Below are positions 10,101-20,930 of a stretch of DNA of 64,000 nucleotides, piece after piece (the first letter of the stretch is position 1; each line of letters opens with the position of its first letter). This DNA is from Merluccius polli (Eukaryota; Chordata; Actinopteri; Gadiformes; Merlucciidae): contig JAOPHQ010003127.1 of assembly GCA_030340625.1 (NCBI GenBank), positions 704,501-768,500 on the forward strand, written 5' to 3'. The notes beneath the pieces were generated by a model. It saw only the letters and a program-made list of their open reading frames with translations. It was not told the origin of the DNA and made no database searches. The translations under genes and the position numbers were made by a program.

Positions 10101-13100
10101 TGGTGTTATGTGATGAAGCCTTTCAAAACACAGGGAGAGCGTTTTGAATGTTCGAGAACACAGCGTTCAACAACAGCGCTGTTAAACCCAACAAAATAGG
10201 CCCCACTGCCTTATCTGTAAAAAATAATCGCCTACTAATCGCCTAAAATTTTAATTTATATAAAAATGGAAGAAATGGAAACTAGATGGATGGATGGCTT
10301 TTTCGGGGGATTTTATCCATGACAGTGCAACCATGAATAACACAGATGAAGCGATTTGCGCTGTATTTTTCATAAGGAAACATGCGTGAGTACTTGGATA
10401 AGTTCAAACATCCCAGATGACATTGGAAAGTAGTTTAAAAGACCCCTGTGATCCACTATGGCATCAGAATGTGATGCGCACGTGCATCCATACATGGTTC
10501 ATACGAGCTCAGTGGCACGTACAGGGCTACCATTGTCAACCCAGCGCCAGCTGCTACAGGTGTGTCACGCCAAACCACACTTGCCAAGAGCAGGCAGCGC
10601 AGAACTAGTAAGTCTACCTTGAACAAATGTAGTTATGGCCTAAGTGATGGGTAGATGACTATTATTATTATATCCGTTATCTGTTTTGGTTTTTTTCCAT
10701 GTAAAATAAATATGTGACTATGTATCGGTCAGGCACTAAAGAGTAGTTAATAGGCTGGCTGGAATGTGTTATGTTGTAACTAGGGATGTCAGTTTCGGTT
10801 AATTTTGCTTTCGATAGACCGACACCCATTAACCTAACTAACCTGTTAATTTTTTTGCAAAATGATGTGAAATACAAGAAAGTGGTGCTTTCCTATATTT
10901 CGGCGCTCCATTGAGCACCATCCAATGAGCTTTGGCGCCGCATTTTGAAGGGCTGTCCATTTAGAGGTGCTGACATTTTAATGTTTTGTGTTGTAAATGT
11001 CTTGCCTTTTATGTTGGCTTTACTGAAGTTTATTGCCACATTTCAGATCAGGTCATTGTTGCAAAAGAGAATGGGCCTCATTCACCAATATCTTCTTAAG
11101 AATCTTCTTAGATTCTTTCTTAAGTCCTTCTTAAGAAGATTTCTAAGAAGACCCTACGTCAGATTCATCAACGTGTTCTTAAGCCGCTGAATTGTTCGCA
11201 GCTGTGTTCTTAGATTGATGAATGCCATCTCCTCGTAAATTGAGCGCGCATGCCAAATGAGTCTAATTAACATAGGATTAGCATAGGTAACCGCCCATTA
11301 ATGCCCATAAAAGGGACTGCAGGGCCGTGTGCAGGGCCTCTGAAAAAAGATCTACGTGGTCCTGAAAGATTTGTTCCCTCCGTAGGGCACAATCCGCAAT
11401 CTCCTGTAGCAGCAATATATATGCCGTTGTTTGTAGGCCATGGATGGAGAAATGTCACCTATAAATAGGGTGGGATCACTAATTGATGGCATGGTTTCCA
11501 ATGTACGTGATTTATGTTAAAGCGTTGGCACATTTAATGTAATTAAAATGAAGAAAAAATGAAATGAATGAATAAATACATAAATATGACAGAAATTTCA
11601 CTGTAATGTATTTTATTGAACTTAACAAAAGAAGACAACACAACCATGCCAACATGTCGGCACTGAAATGTGCTTAAGAGTACTACTGAGTGTTCGTAGG
11701 ATTTGTTCTTACCTAAGAAAAATCCTGGATAAGAAAAAAAATCATGAATGCCACAATCTTCGTAAAATCTTCGTAAGTAGGACTTAAGAACAAATTTGTT
11801 CTTAAGAACGGTTTGTGAATGAGGCCCAATGTGTTGTCAATGATTCCACCTGATAAAATAAAGGTCAATAAATTAACTATAGAATTTTGTTAATATGCAA
11901 AAAATGAACCTGCACACCAACTGGGTGTGCACTTTCTCCCCCCGGCTAGCAGCGACGTGATCTTTGGCTGTGAGCCATCCTCGGACATGGCACCCGGGTG
12001 CTTGTTCTTAATGTGGTACAGCATATTGCTAGTACTACTACTAAACTGAAGAGTAGCATCACACAATTTACATTTGACTTTGTTGCCTTTCTGGAGGAAA
12101 TGGTCCCACACCTAGCTTTGTTAATGCGCTTCATTTTATACCTCAGACTGCTAGCTAGCAAAGCCGTGTATATGCAACGTGTATATGCAAATTAACCTAT
12201 AAACCGACATGCGTAACCGGTCAAAAATATTCTTGGCGGTTAGCCAGTTAACTGTTGACATCCCTAGTTGTAACTTATTGTTATGCACTGGGCGTCTGAC
12301 TTGCTTGTGGGGTGAGGAGGGGTCTCCTGTACCTGAGTTCTAGTAACAAAGCCCTATACTGATTTGGGCAGAATAAAATTTCAATGGAAAAAGTTCAATG
12401 GAGGATGTTTGAAATGGACACACATCCTACTGACCAACATGCCCCGAGCACGTGGAAAGATTGAGCTCACAGCCTCTGCTCCAGGGCAGCCCCCTCTGAG
12501 GCCTCATGCCCGTCTCTACAGGAACCAAGGACTAATACTAAGAGGGCCCACAGCTAGAGCATGGGTTTTTTTTTTTTATTACTTGAAGAAAAATGTTAAA
12601 TATGTAATTGTTCTTGAGTGTAGCAGTATTAAACTAATTGAACTCTTACGCATGTGTTGATTGGGCTGCATGGGAAAACACTGTGGCCTAAAGGTCACAA
12701 GCTCTCTAATCACTCCTGAGTTTCCCATGTGTGCTCCCTCCAGCCACTCCTTTGCATACCAAGAACCCCAACCCTACTTGTTTGAACTCAGGCTTGCCAT
12801 TTAATCAGCTCTCATATAGAGCTGGTGGGGGTTGGCTGTGACTTCTAGTGCACCACATGGTTAATAACTGGAGGACCGATGCCATGCTCCCGTGTTGGCA
12901 CTTAAGGAATGGCCTTGCACATGTCGATAGCTTTCTGCATCAATAATAATAATTCGCTTTTGACCAATATAACACCGCTTGGGTTGACTGGCAGGCAAGC
13001 ACACCCATGCAAGTACAACTTCTGCATGAATAGTTTTTTGCCCTTTAAAGATGTGGGAACAGCAGGCTTTTAGGAAAGGACCAGGAGGTTGTAAGTTGAT

Positions 13101-16100
13101 GACTATCATAGGAGCAATCGCTCGGTGATGCATTCCAATGGCCCTTTTCCAGTAGCTGCGCCGAATCAAACCATAGTGCGTCGATTTGTTTCCATTACCA
13201 GCTTAACCCTTTAACACCTAGGCCTCAAAATGTCCGCCTGGAGTCTTTTGCTTATTTTGGTTATAAAAAGGTCAGAAAATGTCCTGTGAGTAATTGCTTT
13301 TGCCCATTTTTTCAGAATACCTGGAACTTTCAATATCTGGCAGTTATTAACAATTTACTGCATGTTATAAGAGTGTAATAACATTTTAAAATGAAGAAAA
13401 ACACAAAAATGGATTTAGATTTTAGAGATTTAGTGAAGGAAAACACTGCAATTTAACATGAATAACAGATTTTAAAAGTTCATTTGAAAGTTTGAAGAGT
13501 ATACAACTATTTACAATAAAACATTTTATTCTTGGTCTCTTCAATTTACAAAAACAGGCCATATTATGGGAACTATGTACAGGCGTTTTTTGGCTAATTC
13601 TCCACTATTTTAATTTAGAGGCCTTGATGGTACAGCCAGTGACACTTCCTGTCTGGCTGCAGACACAGGCCCACATTACAGTCCTCACACTGCCAGGCAG
13701 TGCTCCTCTGGCAGAGTTTGCAGCGCCGTCGCCCCAAGCTGGCTCTCTGAGCTTTTGTCTGTTCGCAGGTTGTTGGAACAGGCAGATGTTTATAACGTCT
13801 TCTGAGGGCCATTTCTCAGGTCAACTCCAAGGAGGTGTGCAGAAAGCTCCTCCTGGAAGCGTTGACGGGTCATTGGTCTCTCCTGCTGCAGGCTGGCACA
13901 CTCCTTGTGTATGATGGAGTTGGTCACAGCAATGTCTACAAGATGCTGGAAAACAGTGGTGGGCCATCTCCTTGTTTTCCGGTGGACTGAATTGGTACCG
14001 ATCATCTGGTCCGAGGTGTCCACTCAGATCAGTTGGTGTGGCCCATCACCTGTCTTCTTCCACCGCTGCACTGTCCCCGCTGTAAACTGGGTGGATGGTG
14101 GAGCACAGAGTGACTTCTCTTGTGTCCATCCACTTCACGAACAGAAGATCCCTGTCCCTGATCCACCGGATACTGCCTCGTGGAGATTTTTTTTGTTAGG
14201 GCATTTTCTTGTATGGTGGGGACACCAACTCGTCCTTGCCTGTATAAGAAGAAGATGACTACTTTATTGTAATTGCATACATTGAAACAAAATGTATTCT
14301 CTGCACTTGATCCATCATATATATAATACACATCACTAGGAGCAAATTGCACATTACCTGTATGTCCGACAAGCTCCGAATCCCTGCTGTCTCAGGTGTC
14401 GGTAGAGGAGGGGACTGGTGTAAAAATTGTCTGTGTAGACAATATACCCAAACCCCAGGTTCCCTTTATCGATCAGTCCCGCAACAACATCAAAAGAGAG
14501 CCCCTTCCCTGATGCCGTCTTGGACTTGCCAGTATACAGCTTGAAGTCGATGGTGTAGCCATTTGTTGCAGCAAGCACAAAGAACTTCAGCCCCCACTTC
14601 GTAGGCTTGGCCTTCATGTAGTTTGATACTGAGCCTGGCCTTGGTCCCAACCATCCTCTCATCAACTGCAAGGTGCTGTCTTGGGTGGTAGATGGCCTTG
14701 CAGTTCAGTTGAATCATTTCCATCAGAGGTCTGACACGATGGAGGTGGTCATAATCATCTGTGCCCTTTTTCTGATCATTTTCTGCACTTTTAGCTGGGT
14801 CACTCATGTGCAGGTTAGCTAAAATGGCCATGAACTGGTCTCGGGACATGGCGGTGGCAGGGAATGGCACACTGAAGATGCTTTCCCTGCGCCAAAAGTC
14901 GCTCATCCTCGGCAGGTCCAAAACTGACATGTACATTAACATACCTATGAATTTCTTCATTTCCTCTGCAGTTATCTCTGTCCAGAGGAACTTTCTGGTT
15001 TGTGTTTTCACACAGGAGTTTGAAAACCGCAGCATCAAAAAAGTGGCGAAAGATTTCACCTGGTGAGGGGTTTCCCGTATTGAGAAGGGGGTTGTACACC
15101 TGGGGTGCGTTTGGGGTTGAACCTCAGTGGTTGAGGGACCCCGTCATCAGGCTCTGCCTCAGTCTTCCATCTTTGCCGTTGTGGTGAGCGGCTTCGGTCT
15201 CTCACAGCATCACCAGAACCTCCAGCATCCCCATTGCTCCTCACTCTAGAGCTGTGTCCCAATTCAGGGGTTGCATGCTTCGAAGTACGCATTCGAAGGC
15301 CGATTACGTCACAACGCGGCGCGAAGGCTGTCCCAATTCGAAGGCTCCTTCAAATGCGTACTTCTTTCCCCCCTTTTTGGAGGATGCACCGCAACTATCC
15401 TTCGCGGCCTCGTATATCCCAAAATCCTTTGCGCGCCACTGTTCAGAGGCGGGAAAAGAATAATGGCGACACCAAGCGGCGATTAATTTATATTTAAATG
15501 TAATAAGTATTGGGTTTATATTTAATTACTTTTACTTACTACGACTTATACTTTTACTAATTACTTATATTTTATTACTTTTATTATCCCTGCTTTATTT
15601 CCAGACTGTAAAACTGCAAACTCTAGTTAAACGATTGGATTGAATAAAGAGCTACGTTTATGATTATCACTATTATGTTATACTTCATTATTATCATTAT
15701 TATGATAATTTTTTTGCTTTATTAGAATCCTTCCGTCTGTTTTTCAACTGACGACAAACTGACAGGCAACGGCTACGTTACTACCAACTGACGGCTGGTG
15801 ACGCAACCAGGAAATGCTTCGAAGGCTAGACCGTCTCATTTAACAACGGTTGATGCGGCCTTCGAAGGTCCCTCAGAAGTACGCAGCCTTCGAAGGCCGC
15901 GAAGGCTGCGTACTTCGAAGCATGCAACCCCTGAATTGGGACATGGCTTATGTCCCTGAAGGACTCTGGTGGACTCATCCTCTACCACACTGTAAAATAT
16001 AAACAAGGCATCATACACTGTACAAACATATACATACAAACAAGACTTGGTAACGTTACACTATTCTAAGTAAGTCATCAAACTAACAAAGAATACGCAG

Positions 16101-18508
16101 ATTTATGTTTTACGCATACGCATCACACTGGAGTGAGATCTTCCTGGGGTTGAACTAGGGGTACCTGACCCAGTAGCCTGAATTATGTTTATTATGTTTG
16201 TTTTCCTCTCCATTGTTGGTCATGGTTATGTATATATAATACAACATAGCTGAAAACTACCTTATATATCTTATGTTATATAGCTTATACCATACTGTTT
16301 TTCATCCATTAGGAACAGTTTGATCTAGCGATAGCGATAGATTGGTCATTGTCACAAAAATATCCCCAAACAGTACATTACCTTTCTTCGCAAAAAGTCG
16401 CTCCTTCTGCGATCTCAAATCCATCTGCAAACCTTGATGGTGGTCTTCTCACTCGGAAGGGTCGTCTTGCTGGCATAATGATTCGAATCTATTGGTTTAT
16501 TCACTGTTTTATCGCTGTTTATCCGCTCTGTTTATCCGCTCTTTTTCTCCGCTCTCCGCCTCTGTCTTCCGGCTTTTCGCGGGCTTCAGGCGGAGCCGGG
16601 AGTGAAATTACCGTAATAACACCAGATTGGCTGTAAAGCGCAAACTCTCAGCTTTCAGAAACCGTCGAAATTTTTCCGATAGTGCAAACCCTGAGGTTAC
16701 TACGGTAATCCAAAATACGCATGCGCAAATGTGTCACCGGCGACACGTTCGGTGTTATAGGGTTAAACTAGCCAAGTCGTGGCAAATCGCACCCAAGATG
16801 GACCATCTCCGGAGTCGGTTCAAAGCACGCCAGACCTGCCTCAGAGCGGGTTGCGGTGACATCATACGGGCTTCATCATCATTCAGGGTAGTGTTGCAAC
16901 GGTGTGGAAATATTCACCAGTGGATGTTTATCTTAGAACACAGTGGTTACCGGTAACACCGTAGTTTCCGCTTTATAGTTCATTTAAAAAATGTTAAAAA
17001 ATGAAATTCACAGTGCATATCTTTCCCTGTATAATCGTTTTTTCCTATTCAATTCTAAAGCAGTTCAATTTGTTCAAACAAAGCGAAACTACAGTTTCAA
17101 GAAGGATTGCTGCATGGATGTCAGTGACTTTTCGGAGCCACTCATCAGTCCGACTCTGTTACAGCAGAGCTTTAATGTAGCCTAATAGTTTCAGGACACA
17201 AGGCGTCCATAGTATGTAACAAATAAGGTGTTTTGAACATTGTGCAAAATTTAGATTACATTGCACGGCAGGACTAGTGCCCTTCACCCGAAGAGAAAAC
17301 ACACAGGCGCTATTGTGGGTGACGGATCGCAAAACAAAATGAAAAAAGCTTGTTCCTGTTCTATTCATGTTTATTAAATTACCAACCTGTTATTATTAGA
17401 GCTTTTGGGTAACCTTAATTTAAACATAACAGAATAAAAATCATTATTAAAACCCTTCATTATTAAAACCATTAACCCACTTGCAGCAACGAACTAGTGG
17501 GAGCGCCAACATGGAAAACAAAATCCTGGGGAGAACCCTAGAACATTGAATTACAATGAAACAAGCCCTGCTTGCTGTTTGGAGCCGGAAGACGCATTAC
17601 TATTGCACAGCGCAGTAGTAAACGGTGCTAAAGAGTGCTGCTTTTAAACATCAACTCGAGTCAAGCACACCTTCAAGTGGGTAGCCCTGTTGTAATGGAG
17701 ATGCAAATCCCAGTCAGCACATGTATGGAAAATGACACGCACACACATGTACATACACATACACACACACACAAGGGTTCATTCCTGCAGCCTGACCACA
17801 GCGTCTAGCCTCCCCATTTACTGGTTTCACTCCCTCTGTATTTCAGATAAACAGTTGATTTGACCCCATCTGTCTTTGTGTGTCATATAACCCAAGTGTT
17901 TCCACATGAAGAAGCGGTGTTCCCCAAGTTGTTGGCTGTGTGTGTATGTGTTTTATATATACGTGTATGTGGTATGATATGGGGTTGTGGTGCTGTTTGT
18001 CCTCAGGCTCTTTCCCCTACAGTGACCCCACCCCAGAGGCAGCTCTCCCAGAGAGAGAGAGAGAAAGAGGGAGAGGGAGTGCCTTTATCCCCCTCACACC
18101 CACACACTAATCAGTATTCCAATTTCCTGGAAATTACCGGGCACATTCCCCTCTGCATTTGTGGCAGCGCTGCTCATAGCTACTCAGCACTGCAGTCGAT
18201 TCTTTCACTTCCACCATAATTGTTGTAATGCAACATAGTGTAAATAAGCCACAATACTGTTCTCCTCAACCATATTGAAATGCATATTGTTTGGGTGTTT
18301 GACCCCCTCCTCTGCACATAGAACTTGTTAAGGATTTCTCCAGAGCCCTCTCTGCCCACAACACTACACATTATCCTCAAACTCTATTGCACCACAACTA
18401 GCAAATTGGTGTCAAGTCTTTAAGCCAATCAGAAAACAACTCACCCTCTTTTTCTCTCTCTTTTCCAGGGGCCGAGGGCGAACAACATCGTGGTATTCCC
18501 CTTACTAA
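7184..18508 (+). CDS. pabpn1: Polyadenylate-binding nuclear protein 1 (3' exons)
   Basis: PABPN1 binds growing poly(A) tails in the nucleus, stimulates poly(A) polymerase and sets tail length. Four coding exons are seen: 7184-7290, 7535-7622, 8329-8483 and 18469-18508, all with AG/GT junctions and matching phases, giving 129 residues. Exons 1 and 2 here encode most of the single RRM, starting VDYGATAEELEAHFHGCG, with RNP1 (KGFAYIEF) across their junction. Exon 3 encodes the end of the RRM (VGAKRTNRPGIS) and the arginine-rich RARFRSRGG tail. Exon 4 encodes GRGRTTSWYSPY and the stop, the family's C-terminal nuclear-import and oligomerisation segment. The preceding exon (coiled coil and RNP2, ending ..IYVGN) is not found in 1-7183, so the gene is cut by the window edge. 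The last intron is 9,985 bp and filled with transposons. Confidence 0.94.
8478..8588. repeat. Tandem duplication covering a PABPN1 splice donor
   Basis: The 3' edge of PABPN1 exon 8329-8483 and the start of the following intron are duplicated in tandem with a 56-bp period. Both units carry cttcaggtga and then cacacctggtcaccccatgc aatcaacac. The first donor is CAG|GTGAGC (exon end 8483) and the second is CAG|GTGATC (exon end 8539). The second would add 56 nt and shift the frame. Confidence 0.7.
8589..10780. other. PABPN1 last intron, proximal part
   Basis: No coding sequence is recognised. One notable structure is a 17-bp perfect inverted repeat, tactgatatattggcct at 9504-9520 and its complement at 9531-9547, with a 10-nt loop. 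Confidence 0.5.
11073..11827. mobile_element. PIF/Harbinger-type element nested in a hAT
   Basis: The terminal inverted repeats are gggcctcattcacca (11073) and the near-complement tgtgaatgaggccc ending at 11827, with subterminal ttcttaagaa repeats on both sides. The 3-bp duplication aat (11070-11072 and 11828-11830) fits PIF/Harbinger. On the minus strand at about 11310-11440 the translation reads LLQEIADCALRREQIFQDHV, which I recognise as the N-terminal region of Harbinger transposases. The rest of the transposase (the catalytic domain) is gone. Confidence 0.75.
11890..12111 (-). pseudogene. BED zinc finger of hAT transposase (remnant)
   Basis: The frame includes VWDHFLQKGNKVKCKLC, then LQFSSSTSNMLYHIKNKHPG. 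This gives the BED signature: aromatic W and F near the start, Cys-x2-Cys and His-x4-His, a DNA-binding finger at the N-terminus of many hAT transposases (ZBED family). No ATG is in frame at the start; the frame opens at a GTG, and an adjacent frame has MKRINKAR upstream, so a one-base frameshift probably separates the initiator from the finger. The dimerisation/catalytic hAT domain is absent. Confidence 0.7.
12275..13202. other. PABPN1 intron between two transposons
   Basis: No exon, repeat end or conserved frame is recognised in this stretch between the hAT and the piggyBac element. Confidence 0.4.
13615..16476 (-). pseudogene. piggyBac (DDE_Tnp_1_7) transposase, broken
   Basis: A decayed cut-and-paste transposase of the PGBD type. 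A likely first exon runs from ATG at 16476 to a GTAATG donor after 16382 (MPARRPFRVRRPPSRFADGF). A further coding block after a TTTTACAG acceptor near 15997 is cut by the MITE at 15252-15946. The main domain follows from 15240: FRHFFDAAVFKLLCENTN, then MSRDQFMAILANLHM. The three catalytic Asp codons can be placed: AVDERMVG (14661-14663), VYTDNFYTS (14429-14431) and WMDTREV (14124-14126). The C-terminal cysteine-rich finger is CKLCQRSTAWQCEDC..C, ending at a stop at 13615. Frameshifts near 15090, in 14100-14240 and near 13800 break it. An intron at 14240-14357 is possible. Confidence 0.85.
15252..15946. mobile_element. MITE inserted in the piggyBac transposase
   Basis: The terminal inverted repeats are about 45-50 bp: ctgtgtcccaattcaggggt at 15252 and its near-complement acccctgaattgggacatgg ending at 15946, both followed by tgcttcgaagtacgc and cgaaggcc repeats. 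The interior is AT-rich and noncoding. The transposase frame resumes on both sides (VVEDESTRVLQGH on one side, SSRVRSNGDAGG on the other). No clear target duplication is visible, so I leave the superfamily open. Confidence 0.75.
16767..18468. other. PABPN1 last intron, distal part
   Basis: There is no gene in this stretch. It contains a short CA run at 17751-17773 and a GA-rich run at 18052-18077. The PABPN1 acceptor (pyrimidine tract tctctctcttttccag) ends at 18468. Confidence 0.5.
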
Positions 18509-19794
18509 TACCCCCCCCCCCCCCCCCAACACTCCTTTTACTGTCATCCCCCCAACCCCCCTATTGCTCCCATTGAAAAGAGAAAAAAAGATTGAATTAA
18601 AAAGATTCCCCCCCCCCTCAACCAATAAAGGAAGAGATTCCCAGAAGAAAAAAAAAAGAAAAAAAAAAACATCCCAAAGTTTCTCCTGGACAGACTGACT
18701 GACGCAGTGTGTGATTGTTGTGTGAGCGTGTGCGGAGGTTGATGCACCCCCCCCTCCCCTGGTAAGGTATATGTTTGCCGTTTTGTTGGGGGGAGGGGGG
18801 AACTTGTGGCATATATAAATATTCAGGGTTTTTTTGTTTAGTGTTTTTTGAAGGGGCATAGGAGAGAAAAAGGTGTAGATGGTGGTACCTCAGGCTGCAG
18901 ATGTGTCTCCTTTGGTCTGGCTATGACCTGCTCTCACATCATCCCCATCACAGCCCATCCACCCGCACCCTCCTCCCAATCCTCTTAAACCAGGAAAGAA
19001 AACACAAGCTTTGGGATGGAGATGGCTTTCTGAATGAATGTTTAGTCACTGTTTTTGTTCCATTCTTTTTTTTTTATGTCACTGTTACAATTCCTCTAGC
19101 AAGAACAATGTGTTATTTTGATGTGTTTCATGGTATTGGAGTCTGTCAATACCTCCCCTCCCCTCCCCACCCCCCTACCCCACCCTTGCAGTGCTTGGTG
19201 TCATCCTTCAGTGATTGCTACCTTTTCTCTAACCCCACCCCTTTCATTCTTGTTCATCGGCTTGAATGGTTTCCCACTGCTTTTGTGCACAGTGGCTGCA
19301 ATTGTTGTGTAATGGGCTGGGGGTTCATATTCCATGGCTCTAACTCCTCCCACTGCCAATGCATGAGCCACAAGTTCCACTTGTTTTTATTTTTCCGGAC
19401 GGGCCTTTTTGTATTTTTGGCATTTCCCGCATCTTCGTCTGCCCTCTCATCGTCCCCCCCCCTCCCTCCCTCCCTCCCTCCTCACCCCCGTGTCCCCCCT
19501 CCTCTCTCTGTATATTAGACCACTTCTTGTCGTTTCAGGTTTCAGGACCAGTGGAGGCTGACTACCCCTCCCCAGGTGGCGCAGGCCCCCCCCACTGTCT
19601 CCGCAGCGTCTCTCTCTCTCTCTGCTCCCGCTATGCACACTCACCCCATCCTGTCCGTGTGGGGGGGCGGGGGAGGGGGGCAGGGTGACCACAGGCCCGC
19701 CGCAGGGGGAATTTACTACAATAGTAAACGCTGATACAAGCATTAAAAAAATACTTTTTACTCTGCACACATCACTCACCTGCGCACACACGTA

Positions 19795-19832
<38 letters not shown>

Positions 19833-20262
19833 CACACACACACACACATAGGGCAGACGAACACAACACAATCTTACACAACGCCTAATTTGGAGAGCGA
19901 GAGCCGACGCTGATCTAGCCGTGCGCTGAGCAGGTTGTGAGCGAGCCAAGACCAGAGAATGGGGCATTTCTCTTAATTTAGTTTGTTCCGAGTGTATGTA
20001 GGTCCTTAGGGAGCCACCTTTCTCTGACGATGCGCAGTGCAGTCACGGCCTGTCTGAGAAAGGCAGAGTGAATTAATTTAATAATGGAGCTGAGTGAGAG
20101 CTTGTATTTTGGGAGGGTGGGGGTTAATATGGAGCGGTATGGGAGCCGTTTTTGAAAAGGGGAGTGGGTTTGAAAAAAGTTTTGCTTTTTTTAATTTTTT
20201 TATTTTTAACCCATGAGTCTGTAATTAGAAAAAAAAATAAAGACATTGTGTAAAAATTACCC
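18509..20262 (+). other. PABPN1 3' untranslated region (probable)
   Basis: From the stop at 18506-18508 to the first good poly(A) signal, AATAAA at 20237-20242, is about 1.7 kb. It is rich in C, T and G homopolymers and carries a TA/CA microsatellite at 19801-19849. Open frames in it are low-complexity and have no protein-like composition. The extent is inferred from the signal and the absence of a nearer AATAAA. Confidence 0.55.
20237..20242 (+). terminator. Poly(A) signal of PABPN1
   Basis: AATAAA followed by a GT/T-rich stretch (ccctgtgtttttctttttag) at 20261-20280. It is the likely cleavage signal for the plus-strand gene. Confidence 0.6.
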
Positions 20263-20797
20263 TGTGTTTTTCTTTTTAGTCAGTGCACCCTTTCTACACA
20301 AATGGAAAAATGGTTAAATTTGTACTTCGGTGACGGGTGGAGTTTTCCTTTAACTCGAACCCTGAGTAAATCTGACAATCTCAGTGGATTGATTTAAGGA
20401 TGCATTCCTGGGATTGTCCACAATTCCTAGCACTCATTGTCATGTGCTACTAATGCATTCCATGTGGAATAAAGTAGGCCAGCGCCAAAGTATGTGGAAC
20501 TTCTCTATTTCAGTGCCTGTTTAAAGGGTTTTAATTAAAACCTGCCTGTTAGTTAATTGAAATATGGGATTTGTTGGAGCCGTTTGGTATGCACATATTT
20601 AGTGCGAGTGTTAGTTCAGATTTAATTTGGTCGATCGATGTCCTGTTTAGAGTGACACTGCATGTCGAATATTTGCTTTAAGCATGCGTAATTGGCATGC
20701 TTGCTCTTTAAGAGCTTGAGGCCACTAAAATGAGCATTGGATTCAACCCTTCATTTGTGGGCTGGCAGAAAAAAATTAGACAAAGATGGTGACACTG

Positions 20798-20803
20798 TTT
20801 ATT
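20798..20803 (-). terminator. Poly(A) signal of NGDN
   Basis: TTTATT on the plus strand (AATAAA on the minus), 128 bp past the NGDN stop codon. The two convergent genes therefore end about 560 bp apart. Confidence 0.65.
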
Positions 20804-20930
20804 CCACAAGCTGGATGACATTGTGATAGAGCAGTACATGAATTGGAAAATACAAAATTGAATTAAAATATTGACCATATTAAAGTGAACTGACAGAAGA
20901 CTTCAATGGGACATCTTGGACACATCAGTC

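Larger units (their letters stand above)
10781..12266 (-). mobile_element. hAT transposon with BED finger, TSD GTTGTAAC
   Basis: The ends are tagggatgtca at 10781 and tgacatcccta ending at 12266. The element is flanked by an exact 8-bp duplication, gttgtaac, at 10773-10780 and 12267-12274. It carries a BED-type zinc-finger remnant on the minus strand (11890-12111) and is interrupted by a Harbinger-type element (11073-11827). It is far too short for a full hAT transposase, so it is a deletion derivative. It lies in the PABPN1 terminal intron, antisense with respect to its BED frame. Confidence 0.9.
13207..16762 (-). mobile_element. piggyBac-family transposon in PABPN1 intron
   Basis: Both sides carry the piggyBac target TTAA (13203-13206 and 16763-16766). 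The ends are inverted repeats: ccctttaacacc at 13207 and ggtgttataggg ending at 16762. The transposase is on the minus strand (13615-16476). The element is 3,556 bp, of which about 695 bp (15252-15946) is a later MITE insertion, leaving about 2.86 kb, a normal autonomous size. It sits antisense in the PABPN1 terminal intron. Confidence 0.88.

Noticed and set aside
12861..13169. 102-codon minus-strand frame in the PABPN1 intron
   Set aside because: No recognisable motif and no splice context; likely chance.
18398..19881. Several 100-200 codon frames between PABPN1 and NGDN
   Set aside because: Low-complexity, homopolymer-derived and on both strands; best explained as PABPN1 3' UTR.
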